Assembly: GCF_028550435.1 (NCBI RefSeq)
Contig: NZ_JAQQKV010000002.1
Span: 868,001-932,000, forward strand
Direction of reading: 5' to 3'
Source: Asticcacaulis machinosus
GTDB taxonomy: Bacteria > Pseudomonadota > Alphaproteobacteria > Caulobacterales > Caulobacteraceae
Length of the DNA: 64,000 nucleotides
Shown here: positions 32,752 to 42,481 of the stretch, in pieces
How the letters are laid out: each line of letters starts with the position of its first letter
How positions within the stretch are numbered: the first letter of the stretch is position 1
Made by a program: the position numbers and the translations under genes
Notes under the pieces: model-generated
What the model saw: the letters and a program-made list of their open reading frames with translations, nothing else
Databases searched by the model: none
Told to the model about the DNA's origin: nothing

Positions 32752-33912
32752 ATGGCTATTCCGTTTATCGACCTCGGCACCCAACGCGCGCGTATCGGCG
32801 CGAAAATCGAAGCCGGTGTGCTTAAGGTCATTGGTCATGGCGCCTATATTATGGGGCCGGAGGTCAAGGCCTTTGAAGCCGATCTGGCCGCCTTTGCCAA
32901 ATCAAAGCACGCTTTATCTTGCGCTAACGGCACCGATGCCATTGAGCTGATCCTGCTGGGACTTGGGATTGGTGAGGGCGACGCCGTATTTGTCCCGGCC
33001 TTTACCTTTGTGGCGACGGCGGAAGTCGTGCCGATGACGCGGGCTGAACCGGTGTTTGTCGATATTGATGCCCGTACCTACAATATCGATCCGGTCAAGC
33101 TTGAAGCCGCCATTGAGGCTGTGATCAAAGAGGGGCGTCTTAAGCCGGCTGCTATTGTCGCGGTTGATCTGTTTGGTCAGCCCGCCGATTATCCGGCGCT
33201 CAAACTCATAGCCGACAAGTATGGTCTGCCGCTGATCTCAGATTCCGCTCAGGGCTTTGGCGGCACGATTGACGGTAAGCAGCCGCTGGAATGGGCGGTT
33301 GCGACCGCGACCAGCTTTTATCCGGCCAAGCCGCTCGGCTGCTACGGCGATGGTGGGGCGGTGGTCACCAGTGATGATGTGTTGCAGGATCGTCTGATTT
33401 CATATCGTGTTCACGGTGGGGCGACCCCTGCGGATGCGGCGGCGGCCAAATTCGAGCATGAGACCAAGTATCTCAATGTCCGTATCGGCATGAACTCACG
33501 CCTTGATACCATTCAGGCCGCCGTTCTGATCGAAAAGCTGGCCATTTTTGGTGAGGAAATCGAACTGCGTCAGGCCGTGGCCAAGCGCTACAACGAAGCG
33601 CTGGAAGGCTTTGTGACCAGTGTGCCCTATGTGAAGGACGGCTACGTCTCGACCTGGGCGCAATATACGATTGAGCACGAAAATCGTGATGGGCTGCAAC
33701 TGCATTTGCGCGAAAAAGGCATCCCCACGGCGGTGTATTATCCGATCCCGCTGCACCAGCAGCCGGGCTATGCAGCCTTTACATCTGGCACGCGCGATCT
33801 TTCGGTATCTGAAGCCAAGTCCAAGACGGTGATTTCCTTACCGTTTTCGCCTTACCTGACGGCGGAGACGCAAAATGAGATCGTTGAGGCGGTGAAATCT
33901 TTCAAGGGTTAA
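32752..33912 (+). CDS. DegT/DnrJ/EryC1/StrS family aminotransferase
   Basis: 386 residues from the ATG after GAAGG. PLP-dependent sugar aminotransferase fold: IPFIDLGTQRARIGAKIE, CANGTDAIELILLGLGI, PAFTFVATAEV, SDSAQGFGG and the Schiff-base lysine in SFYPAKPLGCYGDGGAV. GIPTAVYYPIPLHQQPGYA is common in WbpE/ArnB-like enzymes. It probably aminates a 3- or 4-keto nucleotide sugar for a surface glycan. No other sugar genes adjoin it; the pse locus is 3.7 kb upstream. The exact substrate cannot be told from sequence. Confidence 0.9.
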   Translation: MAIPFIDLGTQRARIGAKIEAGVLKVIGHGAYIMGPEVKAFEADLAAFAKSKHALSCANGTDAIELILLGLGIGEGDAVFVPAFTFVATAEVVPMTRAEPVFVDIDARTYNIDPVKLEAAIEAVIKEGRLKPAAIVAVDLFGQPADYPALKLIADKYGLPLISDSAQGFGGTIDGKQPLEWAVATATSFYPAKPLGCYGDGGAVVTSDDVLQDRLISYRVHGGATPADAAAAKFEHETKYLNVRIGMNSRLDTIQAAVLIEKLAIFGEEIELRQAVAKRYNEALEGFVTSVPYVKDGYVSTWAQYTIEHENRDGLQLHLREKGIPTAVYYPIPLHQQPGYAAFTSGTRDLSVSEAKSKTVISLPFSPYLTAETQNEIVEAVKSFKG

Positions 33913-34116
33913 AATGCGTCGTGATGCGCAACAAAATGACTCTATGGCGGTAAAATTTGTCACCAAAGCCATTTTTGCAGGAAAAATTTTGACGTGGAAT
34001 TGACAAGACGTCAGTTTATATGCTTGAGAAAAACAGCGTAGCCTTCGCGTGTGCAAACGTGCGGATGAACAGGCGAAGCGCTAATTTTTCAGGCTTGATA
34101 CGGGGATATATCGGGA

Positions 34117-35418
34117 ATGACGGCTACACCCGCCACGGATGCGATGGTTGCTGCGGCAAACCCTGAACCGGTCTCAGCATTGCTGGCCCATCAGGCGCCG
34201 CTTTCGCTCGACCCGGCGGCCACTGTGTGGGTGCTGATCTCGACCGCTCTGGTGCTGCTGATGACCCTGCCGGGCCTTGCGCTGTTTTACGGCGGCATGG
34301 TGCGTAAGAAAAATTTGTTGGCGACGCTGGCCCAATCAGTGGCCGCGACCATTCTGGTGTCGGTGCTGTGGATCGTAATCGGCTACAGCCTGTCGTTCGG
34401 CGTCGGCCCGAATGACGGCTGGAACAAGGTTCTGGGCGGTTTTCAGGTCGCCCTTCTTTACGGCGTTGGTATGGATACGGCCTATTCTACCTTGCCGGGC
34501 TTGCCTGAATATTTATGGGTGGTGTTCCAGATGACCTTTGCGATCATCACGCCCGCCCTGATCGCCGGGGCGTTTGCTGAGCGCATGAAGTTTTCGGCCT
34601 TTCTGCTGTTTGTTGGCCTGTGGCACCTGCTGGTTTATGCACCGGTCTGTCACTGGGTATGGGGCGGCGGTTTCTTAGGCGCTATGGGTGTGCTTGATTT
34701 CGCCGGTGGTGCGGTGGTGCACGTCAATTCCGGTGTCGCGGGTCTGGTCTGCGCCTATGTTCTGGGGCAGCGCCGCGGTTACGGCCGTGATAACATGGCG
34801 CCGCATAATCTGGCCTTTACGATGATTGGCGCCTGCTTGCTGCTGTTTGGCTGGATCGGGTTCAATGGCGGCTCAGCCTTGGCGGCAGATTCTCTGGCGG
34901 CAGTGGCGACGCTTAATACGATTTTGGCAGCCATGACGGGTGCTATCGGCTGGATTATTCCGGAGTGGATTGAACGCAAGCAGCCCACGCTTTTGGGCAT
35001 GATCACCGGTCTGGTGGTTGGTCTGGTGGCCATTACCCCGGCGGCGGGTTTTGTCGACCCGCGCGGGGCGTTGCTGATCGGTCTGATTACCGGCCCGATC
35101 TGTTTTGTGGCCTCGACCGCGATCAAGAAGGCCATGAAATATGACGATAGCCTGGATGCCTTTGGTGTGCATGGTGTTGGTGGTTTGGTCGGCGCGTTAC
35201 TGACCGGTATTTTCGCCACGACCTCGGTAAATGCTCTTGCCGAAGGCGCCAATATCGGCAAGCAGGCGCTGGGTCTGGTGGCTGTGATTATCTGGTCGGG
35301 TGTGGTGACGTTCCTTATTTTGATGATTTGCAAATACACGACCGGCCTGCGGGTCACTGAAGAACAGGAAATTGAGGGTCTCGACAGCACGCAGCACGGA
35401 GAGACCCAGCACGGATAG
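34117..35418 (+). CDS. amtB: ammonium transporter Amt
   Basis: 433 residues with about eleven membrane helices. Amt signatures are MTLPGLALFYGGMVRKKN, FAFAIITP-like FQMTFAIITPALIAGAFAERMKF, the twin conduction histidines in WHLLVYAPVCHWVWGGG and FGVHGVGGLVGALLTG, and DFAGGAVVHVNSGVAGLV. There is no signal peptide. A glnK gene normally accompanies amtB but none is adjacent here. gltDB follow 400 bases downstream, forming an ammonium uptake and assimilation group. The 204 bases upstream (33913-34116) show no gene. Confidence 0.96.
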   Translation: MTATPATDAMVAAANPEPVSALLAHQAPLSLDPAATVWVLISTALVLLMTLPGLALFYGGMVRKKNLLATLAQSVAATILVSVLWIVIGYSLSFGVGPNDGWNKVLGGFQVALLYGVGMDTAYSTLPGLPEYLWVVFQMTFAIITPALIAGAFAERMKFSAFLLFVGLWHLLVYAPVCHWVWGGGFLGAMGVLDFAGGAVVHVNSGVAGLVCAYVLGQRRGYGRDNMAPHNLAFTMIGACLLLFGWIGFNGGSALAADSLAAVATLNTILAAMTGAIGWIIPEWIERKQPTLLGMITGLVVGLVAITPAAGFVDPRGALLIGLITGPICFVASTAIKKAMKYDDSLDAFGVHGVGGLVGALLTGIFATTSVNALAEGANIGKQALGLVAVIIWSGVVTFLILMICKYTTGLRVTEEQEIEGLDSTQHGETQHG

Positions 35419-35458
35419 AAACAAGCCACATTTTCCAAAAGGCTTGGGCGTTTATCCT

Positions 35459-35520
35459 CCCCCTCGCGTTTTGGCTCCGCTTTCGGCAGTCAGGCCGGGC
35501 AGAGACCAGAACCGAGGGGG
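35459..35520. repeat. imperfect inverted repeat downstream of amtB
   Basis: CCCCCTCG (35459-35466) pairs with CGAGGGGG (35513-35520), with partial pairing further in. It lies in the 401-base gap between amtB and gltD and may end amtB transcription. No T-run is obvious. Confidence 0.4.
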
Positions 35521-35646
35521 TTCGTATGTTTGGACTATGGTTTTTGAAAAAGACATTCGTTTGCAATTGGCGTTCGCATTCGGACGATGTCTGTGAAGAG
35601 AACAAAAGGCAAACTGGTATCCATTGATACTAAGTGGCCTGATGCT

Positions 35647-35680
35647 GATAAAAATCTCACCCACGGGTGAAATCTTTATC
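35647..35680. repeat. inverted repeat in the gltD upstream region
   Basis: GATAAAAATCTCACCC (35647-35662) and GGGTGAAATCTTTATC (35665-35680) match at 14 of 16 positions around a two-base centre. It sits about 140 bases before gltD, so it could be an operator or part of a leader. No sigma-54 promoter with correct spacing is visible in the gap. Confidence 0.4.
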
Positions 35681-35819
35681 TAACTTGGTTTTTGTGCTTT
35701 TTATTTGGCAGCAATTGCGCTTTCACCCAAGCGCTTTTGCTGAGCGGATCAGGCGCAGTGAGGCAATAGTTTTGGGGTCGAAGGTGTAAGGACTTTCGAC
35801 AGGTTTTGGAGGTTTAACA

Positions 35820-37268
35820 ATGACGGGCGAAACGAACCGCTTTGTTGTCGAAGTCCGGCGCACGCCGCAGAAGCATGATGCGAAAACCCGCATTACCAAC
35901 TTCTCGGAAATTTATGCCGATTTCAAACCGACACAAGCCACGACCCAGTCTTCGCGCTGCGCCCAGTGCGGCGTGCCGTTCTGCCAGTCGGGCTGCCCGC
36001 TGCAGAACAACATCCCCGACTGGCTGCGTATGACTGCTGAGGGCCGTTACGAAGAAGCCTATCTGCTGTCGTCAGCGACCTCGACCCTGCCGGAAATCTG
36101 CGGCCGCATCTGCCCGCAGGACCGCCTGTGTGAAGGCTCGTGCGTGCTCGAACAATCCGGATGGGAAAACGTCACCATTGGCTCGGTTGAGCGCTTCTTA
36201 GGCGACATGGCGTTTGAAAACGGCTGGATCGAGCCGATCGTCCCTGTGCAGGAACGTGGCCAGAGCATCGGCATCATCGGGGCTGGCCCTGCGGGTATCG
36301 CGGCGGCGGATCGTCTGCGCACGCTTGGGTACAAAGTCACCATCTATGACCGCTATGACCGCGCCGGTGGCCTTCTGACCTATGGCATCCCGTCGTTTAA
36401 GCTTGAAAAAGACGTCGTGCTGCGCCGTACCGACCGCCTTGCGCAGTCGGGCGTCGAATATGTGATGAACTGCGACATCGGCAATGATGTCTCGTTCGAG
36501 GAACTGCGCGAAAAACATGACGCGATCATGATTGCGACCGGCGTTTACAAGACCCGCCGACTGAGCGTGCCGGGCTGTGGCTCGCAGGGCGTGGTGATCG
36601 CACTCGATTACCTGACCGCATCAAACCGCGTCGGCTTTGGCGACACGGTGCCGGACTATGTGTCGGGCCGTCTGAATGCCGAAGGCAAGAACGTCATCGT
36701 CATCGGTGGTGGCGACACGGCGATGGACTGCGTGCGCACCGCGACCCGTCAGGGCGCGAAGTCCGTCACCTGCGTCTATCGCCGTGACCGCGCCAACATG
36801 CCGGGCTCAGACCGCGAAGTGTATAACGCCGAAGAAGAAGGCGTGAAGTTCGAATGGTTGTCGGCGCCTATGGCGGTGCTGGGCGATGCCGAGACCGTCA
36901 CCGGTCTGAAGGTGCAGCGTATGCGCCTGACCACGCCGGATGCACAGGGGCGTCAGGGTATCGAAGACATTGCCGGTGCTGAAAACGATCTGCCGGCCGA
37001 TCTGATCATTGAGGCGCTGGGTTTTGAGCCGGAAAACATTCCGGTCATGTTCAATGAGCCGGGTCTTGAGGTCACCAAGTGGGGCACGATCAAAACCCTT
37101 GCCGGTGAGTTCCAGACCCTCGTGCCCGGCGTATTTGCGGCCGGTGATATTGTGCGCGGTGCGTCTCTGGTGGTGTGGGCTGTCCGTGAAGGTCAGGATG
37201 CCGCCGCCGATATCCACCACTATCTGCAAACCCAGTTGGCTTTGTCTCTGTCGGAGGCTGCCCAATGA
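35820..37268 (+). CDS. gltD: glutamate synthase, small (beta) subunit
   Basis: 482 residues. It supplies electrons from NADPH to the large subunit. N-terminal iron-sulfur cysteines are in CAQCGVPFCQSGCPLQNNIP and CGRICPQDRLCEGSC. The FAD site is IGIIGAGPAGIAAADRL and the NADPH site is VIVIGGGDTAMDCVRTA. GVFAAGDIVRGASLVVWAVREGQDAA closes the flavoprotein fold. A good GGAGG precedes the start. It overlaps gltB by four bases and the order is D before B. Confidence 0.97.
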   Translation: MTGETNRFVVEVRRTPQKHDAKTRITNFSEIYADFKPTQATTQSSRCAQCGVPFCQSGCPLQNNIPDWLRMTAEGRYEEAYLLSSATSTLPEICGRICPQDRLCEGSCVLEQSGWENVTIGSVERFLGDMAFENGWIEPIVPVQERGQSIGIIGAGPAGIAAADRLRTLGYKVTIYDRYDRAGGLLTYGIPSFKLEKDVVLRRTDRLAQSGVEYVMNCDIGNDVSFEELREKHDAIMIATGVYKTRRLSVPGCGSQGVVIALDYLTASNRVGFGDTVPDYVSGRLNAEGKNVIVIGGGDTAMDCVRTATRQGAKSVTCVYRRDRANMPGSDREVYNAEEEGVKFEWLSAPMAVLGDAETVTGLKVQRMRLTTPDAQGRQGIEDIAGAENDLPADLIIEALGFEPENIPVMFNEPGLEVTKWGTIKTLAGEFQTLVPGVFAAGDIVRGASLVVWAVREGQDAAADIHHYLQTQLALSLSEAAQ

Positions 37269-40200
37269 GCAAGAATGCAAGAATGTCTTACGAATTTGAT
37301 CTCGAACGCTATCTCGAACAACGCCAACGCCTGATCGACGGCCACGCCTATGATCCGGCGTCGGAAATCGACTCCTGCGGTGTGGGTGTCGTCTGCTCCA
37401 TCGACGGTAAGCCGCGCCGTGACGTGGTTGAACTGGCCGTTAAGGCGCTGAAAGCCCTGTTCCACCGCGGCGCCGTTGATGCTGATGGCAAGTCTGGTGA
37501 TGGTGCGGGGATTATGTTGTCCGTCCCGCAGGCCTTTTTTCAGGAGCAGGTTCGCAATATCGGTCACAACCCGCGCTCCGGCCCGGTTCTGGTCGGACAG
37601 GTGTTTTTGCCGCGCTCAGACCTTGGGGCCCAAGAGGCCGCGCGGACCATCGTCGAATCCGAGATCCTGCGCTCTGGCTTTTATCTCTATGGCTGGCGTC
37701 AGGCGCCGGTCGATGTCGCGCAATTAGGCACGCGCGCCGCCTCGACCCGCCCGGAGATCGAGCAGATCATGATGGCCGCCCCCGAAGGCTTAGAGGGCGA
37801 AGCGCTGGAACGCGCTATGTTCCTGTGTCGCCGCCGGATCGAAAAGCGCGTTGATGAGGCCAACCTTGATTGCTACCTCTGTTCGTTCTCGTCCAAGACC
37901 CTGATCTATAAGGGTATGTTCCGGGCCGAACTGGTCGATGATTTCTATCTCGACCTTAAGGATCCGCGTTTTGAATCGTCGGTGGCCATCTTCCACCAGC
38001 GTTTCTCGACCAACACCTTCCCCGAATGGAAGCTGGCCCAGCCGTTCCGTATGCTGGCCCACAACGGTGAAATCAACACCCTGCGCGGCAACGTTAACTG
38101 GATGAAGTCGCATGAAATCCGCATGGCGGCCACGACCTTCGGCGACCACGCCGAAGACGTAAAGCCGGTCATCCAGCCGCGCGGTTCGGACTCAGCCGCG
38201 CTCGATAACGTGTTCGAGGTTCTGGTGCGCGCGGGCCGTTCGGCTCCGATGACCAAGGCGCTTTTGATTCCGGAAGCGTGGTCGAAACAAGAAGTCACGA
38301 TGTCGGATAAGCATCGCGCGCTTTATGCCTATGCCAATGCGGTGATGGAACCGTGGGATGGCCCCGCTGCCGTCTGCGCCACCGATGGCCGCTGGGTTGT
38401 GGCGGGTAAGGATCGCAACGGTCTGCGCCCTTTACGTGTCACTGAAACCAAGGATGGTCTGCTGATCGTCGGCTCCGAAGCCGGTATGACGGGTGTGTCC
38501 GAAGAGCGCGTCTCGCGCCGTTCAGGCATCAATCCGGGCCGGATGATCGCGGTCGATCTGGAAGAGGGCAAGCTCTATTCCGAGACCGAAATCCTTGATG
38601 CCCTGGCCTCAAAGCACGACTATACCCAGTGGCTTGAAAACATGGTCGAAGTCGATTCGATCATCGAGCCCGGCCCTGAGCCGCGCGCCTATCACGGCGA
38701 AGAACTGGATCGCCGTCAGATCGCTGCGGGCTTTACGGTCGAAGACCTCGACACCGTCCTTGACGCCATGATCAAGGATGGCAAGGAAGCTATTGGTTCT
38801 ATGGGCGATGACACCCCGTTGGCCGTTCTGTCGAATGAATGGCGGCCTTTGTCGCACTATTTCCGTCAGAACTTCGCGCAGGTCACCAACCCGCCGATCG
38901 ACCCGTTGCGCGAAGAAGCCGGCATGTCGCTCAAGACGCGCTTTAAGAACCTCGGCAACATCTTGGCCGAAGACGAAGCCCAGACCAATGTGCTGGTCAT
39001 GGACTCGCCGTTCATGACCACGGGCATGTATGACCGCCTGCTGGAAACCTCAAACGTCGGTCAGGTGGCGCAGCTTGATTGCTCGTTTGCGCTGCCGGAC
39101 GTAGCGGCAAAGCCGGGGGCTGCCCTGCGGGTGGCGCTCGATCGCCTGCGTGATGAAGCGGTGGCCGCCGTGAAAGCCGGTGCTGCCATGATCGTGCTGT
39201 CGGATAAGGCGTCTGGCCCGGCCCGCATGGGTGTGCCGATGATTCTGGCGGCGGCGGGTGTTCATGCCCGTCTGGTGCAGGAGGGCTTACGCTCATTTGT
39301 GTCGATCATCGTCCGCTCGGCTGAGGCGATGGATAGCCATGCCTTTGCCGTTCTGGTCGGGGTTGGGGCGACGGCGGTCAATCCGTATCTGTCGCTGGAG
39401 TTGATGCAGGCGCGTTTCGAGGCGGGCCGTTATGGTCAGATCACCTCCTACAAGGCGTTCATGAACTATAAGAAGTCCATCGAAGCTGGTCTGATGAAGA
39501 TCCTGGCCAAGAAGGGCATTTCGATCATCTCGTCCTATCGCGGCGGTTATGAGTTTGAGGCGCTGGGCCTGTCGCGGGCGCTGGTGGCCGAATTCTTCCC
39601 CGGCGTGACCTCGCGCATTTCCGGTATCGGTCTGGCCGGTATCGAGACCAAGCTTCTGGAACTGCACCAAAAGGCATGGGCGTCCAAGCGCGCTCTGGTG
39701 CCGATTGGTGGCTTCTATAAGCTGCGGGCCGCCGGTGAGACCCACTATTATCAACCCAAGCTGATCCACCTGCTTCAGGATGCGACGACGCGCGGCGATT
39801 ACAAGACCTTCAAGACCTACTCCAATCTGGTCGGGAAGATGTCGAAGGATACGCCAACCGCACCGCGTGATTTGCTCGATTGGGCCCCGAAGGCCGCACC
39901 GGTGGCGATTGATGAGGTCGAGTCGGTCAACGAAATCCGTAAGCGTTTCGTAACGCCGGGCATGTCTTTGGGCGCACTGTCGCCAGAAGCCCATGAGACG
40001 CTCAACATCGCCATGAACCGTATCGGCGCGCGCTCGGTGTCCGGTGAAGGCGGCGAAGATCCCGAACGCTATGTTCGTCGTCCGAACGGCGATAACCCGA
40101 ACTCGGCTATCAAACAGATCGCCTCAGGCCGGTTCGGCGTAACGGCAGAGTACCTCAACCAGTGCCGCGAAGTCGAAATCAAGGTCGCGCAAGGGGCCAA

Positions 40201-41794
40201 GCCCGGTGAGGGCGGTCAGCTTCCGGGCTTTAAGGTCACGGAATTCATCGCCCGTATGCGTCATTCGACGCCGGGGGTTGGCCTGATCTCGCCGCCGCCG
40301 CACCACGACATCTATTCGATCGAAGACCTGGCGCAGTTGATCTATGACATCAAGCAGATCAACCCGGATTGCCGCGTGACGGTCAAGCTGGTGTCCCAGT
40401 CGGGTATCGGCGCGGTCGCGGCAGGCGTGGCCAAGGCCAAGGCCGACGCCATTCTGGTGTCCGGTCAGGTCGGCGGTACGGGCGCATCGCCGTTGACCTC
40501 GATCAAGTTTGCCGGCCTGCCGTTTGAAATCGGTTTGTCGGAAGCCCATCAGGTGCTGACGCTCAACAACCTGCGCGGACAAATCCGTCTGCGTTCGGAC
40601 GGCGGGATGCGCACCGGCCGCGATATCGTCATCGCCGCCATGCTTGGGGCCGAGGAGTTCGGTATCGGTACGGCGTCTCTGGTGGCCATCGGCTGCCTGA
40701 TGGTGCGTCAGTGTCAGTCGAACACCTGCCCGGTCGGTGTATGCGTGCAGGATGAACGTCTGCGCGCCAAGTTCACCGGCACGCCGGAAAAGGTCATCAA
40801 CCTGTTCACCTTCATCGCCGAAGAAGTGCGCGAAATTCTGGCCTCGCTCGGCCTGAAATCACTGGATGAGGCGGTCGGCCGCACCGATCTGCTGCGTCAG
40901 ATATCCCGCGGCGGAGCGCACCTCGATGACCTCGATCTCAACCCGCTGCTGGTTAAGGTCGAGCGCGATCCGAACGCCCTGATCACCCTGCCGCATGAGA
41001 TCAATGCGGTGGCCGATACGCTGGATGCCCAGATCGTCAAGGATGCTGCCCCGCTTCTGGAGCGCGGTGAAAAGATGTCCCTGACCTATGATGTGCGCAA
41101 CACCATGCGCGCGGTCGGCACCCGCACATCCTCGGCGCTGGTGCGCCGGTTCAAGGATACGCTGGCCGACGGTCACCTGACCCTGCAACTGCGCGGGTCG
41201 GCGGGTCAGTCTCTGGGGGCCTTCGCGGTCAAGGGGTTATTTATCGATCTGGTCGGGGAATCCAACGACTATGTCGGTAAGGGCCTGTCGGGGGCGACCA
41301 TCTCGATCCGTCCGCGCCACTGGCAAGAAAAGCAGGCTCTGGCCGGCAACACCATCCTTTACGGGGCGACGTCGGGTAAGCTGTTCATTGCCGGAACCGT
41401 CGGTGAGCGCTTTGCTGTGCGTAACTCCGGGGCGACCACGGTTGTCGAAGGGGCCGGTGCGCATGGTTGTGAATATATGACCGGCGGTAAGGTCGTCATC
41501 CTCGGTTCGGTCGGCGCCAACTTTGGTGCGGGCATGACCGGCGGTGTTGCCTATGTCTGGGACCCGGATAAGTCGTTCGCCAACTACATCAACCCCGAAG
41601 GTATCACTTTACGTTCGGTACCGGATGAAGCGGAAGCCGAGTTGAAGGGCCTGATCGAGGAGCATTTCAAAATGACGCTTTCGCCACGTGCCGAGGCCCT
41701 GCTTGATGACTGGGATAACAGCCTTAAGGCGTTTGTTCAGGTTATGCCGAACGAGATATTGGCGCTACAGGCCCGCTTGGAGAAAATAGCTTAA
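37265..41794 (+). CDS. gltB: glutamate synthase, large (alpha) subunit
   Basis: 1509 residues, full length. It makes glutamate from glutamine and 2-oxoglutarate. A propeptide of about 37 residues is followed by the nucleophile Cys in EIDSCGVGVV (class II glutaminase domain, to about residue 430). The central domain and the FMN-binding synthase domain follow, with SLGALSPEAHETLNIAMNRI, SGEGGEDPERY and SQSGIGAVAAGVAKAKADAI. The [3Fe-4S] cysteines are in CLMVRQCQSNTCPVGVC. The C-terminal GXGXG beta-helix domain ends the protein. It is transcribed with gltD and ended by the terminator at 41800. Confidence 0.98.
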   Translation: MSKNARMSYEFDLERYLEQRQRLIDGHAYDPASEIDSCGVGVVCSIDGKPRRDVVELAVKALKALFHRGAVDADGKSGDGAGIMLSVPQAFFQEQVRNIGHNPRSGPVLVGQVFLPRSDLGAQEAARTIVESEILRSGFYLYGWRQAPVDVAQLGTRAASTRPEIEQIMMAAPEGLEGEALERAMFLCRRRIEKRVDEANLDCYLCSFSSKTLIYKGMFRAELVDDFYLDLKDPRFESSVAIFHQRFSTNTFPEWKLAQPFRMLAHNGEINTLRGNVNWMKSHEIRMAATTFGDHAEDVKPVIQPRGSDSAALDNVFEVLVRAGRSAPMTKALLIPEAWSKQEVTMSDKHRALYAYANAVMEPWDGPAAVCATDGRWVVAGKDRNGLRPLRVTETKDGLLIVGSEAGMTGVSEERVSRRSGINPGRMIAVDLEEGKLYSETEILDALASKHDYTQWLENMVEVDSIIEPGPEPRAYHGEELDRRQIAAGFTVEDLDTVLDAMIKDGKEAIGSMGDDTPLAVLSNEWRPLSHYFRQNFAQVTNPPIDPLREEAGMSLKTRFKNLGNILAEDEAQTNVLVMDSPFMTTGMYDRLLETSNVGQVAQLDCSFALPDVAAKPGAALRVALDRLRDEAVAAVKAGAAMIVLSDKASGPARMGVPMILAAAGVHARLVQEGLRSFVSIIVRSAEAMDSHAFAVLVGVGATAVNPYLSLELMQARFEAGRYGQITSYKAFMNYKKSIEAGLMKILAKKGISIISSYRGGYEFEALGLSRALVAEFFPGVTSRISGIGLAGIETKLLELHQKAWASKRALVPIGGFYKLRAAGETHYYQPKLIHLLQDATTRGDYKTFKTYSNLVGKMSKDTPTAPRDLLDWAPKAAPVAIDEVESVNEIRKRFVTPGMSLGALSPEAHETLNIAMNRIGARSVSGEGGEDPERYVRRPNGDNPNSAIKQIASGRFGVTAEYLNQCREVEIKVAQGAKPGEGGQLPGFKVTEFIARMRHSTPGVGLISPPPHHDIYSIEDLAQLIYDIKQINPDCRVTVKLVSQSGIGAVAAGVAKAKADAILVSGQVGGTGASPLTSIKFAGLPFEIGLSEAHQVLTLNNLRGQIRLRSDGGMRTGRDIVIAAMLGAEEFGIGTASLVAIGCLMVRQCQSNTCPVGVCVQDERLRAKFTGTPEKVINLFTFIAEEVREILASLGLKSLDEAVGRTDLLRQISRGGAHLDDLDLNPLLVKVERDPNALITLPHEINAVADTLDAQIVKDAAPLLERGEKMSLTYDVRNTMRAVGTRTSSALVRRFKDTLADGHLTLQLRGSAGQSLGAFAVKGLFIDLVGESNDYVGKGLSGATISIRPRHWQEKQALAGNTILYGATSGKLFIAGTVGERFAVRNSGATTVVEGAGAHGCEYMTGGKVVILGSVGANFGAGMTGGVAYVWDPDKSFANYINPEGITLRSVPDEAEAELKGLIEEHFKMTLSPRAEALLDDWDNSLKAFVQVMPNEILALQARLEKIA

Positions 41795-41799
41795 AGTAA

Positions 41800-41835
41800 A
41801 AAAGCGGTTCGTTAACAGCGAGCCGCTTTTGTTTT
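41800..41835 (+). terminator. intrinsic terminator after gltB
   Basis: AAAAGCGGTTCG (41800-41811) and CGAGCCGCTTTT (41819-41830) form the stem, followed by GTTTT. It is close in pattern to the terminator at 30855-30890. Confidence 0.85.
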
Positions 41836-41866
41836 ATGGTGTAGCCAAACATAAGAGGAGGCCGCC

Positions 41867-42346
41867 ATGAAAGTCGATATCCAAACTGAGCATCACTGGC
41901 TGGAGAAGCTGACGGGTGATTGGGAGATCCTCCCTGACTCCTCGCTGCCCGAAGCTGAGCGCACGACCGCGTGGATTGAGCGCGGACGTATGCTGCACGG
42001 GGTATGGCTGGTGGTCGAAGGTCACGGTCAGATGCCGGGCGGTGGTGAGGCAACCACCCTTATGACGCTTGGCTTTGATCGCGCCAGAGGTCGGTTTGTC
42101 GGTTCATGGGTGGGGTCGATGATGGATCATCTGTGGGTCTATGACGGTCACTGGAATGAGGCGCATAAATCCCTGTCGCTGGATTGCGAAGGGCCTGACT
42201 GGGAAAACCCCGGTCAGACCCTGAAATACCGCGATATCTATACGCTGAATGATGACGATACCCGCACGCTGACGGCAATGGTGCAAACCGTGGACGGCGA
42301 GTGGAGGCGACTGATGCAAAACCACTATCGGCGGGTTAACCCGTAA
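41867..42346 (+). CDS. DUF1579-type protein
   Basis: 159 residues, no signal peptide. It resembles the DUF1579 family: EHHWLEKLTGDWEI near the start, ERGRMLHGVWLVVEGHGQMPGG, TLMTLGFDRARGRFVGSWVGSMM and a lipocalin-like series of beta strands to RDIYTLNDDDTRTLTAMVQ. The family has no established function; a small-molecule-binding barrel is plausible from the strand pattern. A very strong GAGGAGG lies before the ATG. It is a single gene between the gltB terminator and a palindromic repeat. Confidence 0.82.
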   Translation: MKVDIQTEHHWLEKLTGDWEILPDSSLPEAERTTAWIERGRMLHGVWLVVEGHGQMPGGGEATTLMTLGFDRARGRFVGSWVGSMMDHLWVYDGHWNEAHKSLSLDCEGPDWENPGQTLKYRDIYTLNDDDTRTLTAMVQTVDGEWRRLMQNHYRRVNP

Positions 42347-42347
42347 A

Positions 42348-42472
42348 AAAGTCCCTCGCTACGCTCAGTGTACTTTCTTACGTTGAATGCAGTTCCGCCC
42401 ATTCAGGGTTTTCTTTGTTAATCCGTGATAAAGTACACTGAGGCGAGAGCTTGCTCGACGCCGAAGGACTTT
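42348..42472. repeat. palindromic repeat (family C), two inverted copies
   Basis: 42348-42376 is almost identical to 11952-11981. 42430-42472 is a related copy in the opposite direction: it starts AAAGTACACTGAG and ends GGACTTT. They lie about 53 bases apart between the convergent DUF1579 and cysH genes. Confidence 0.65.
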
Positions 42473-42481
42473 CTCACGAGA

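Noticed and set aside
35705-35725. TTGGCAGCAATTGC before gltD as a sigma-54 promoter
   Set aside because: The GG and GC elements are too close: three bases instead of five between TGGCAx and TTGC.
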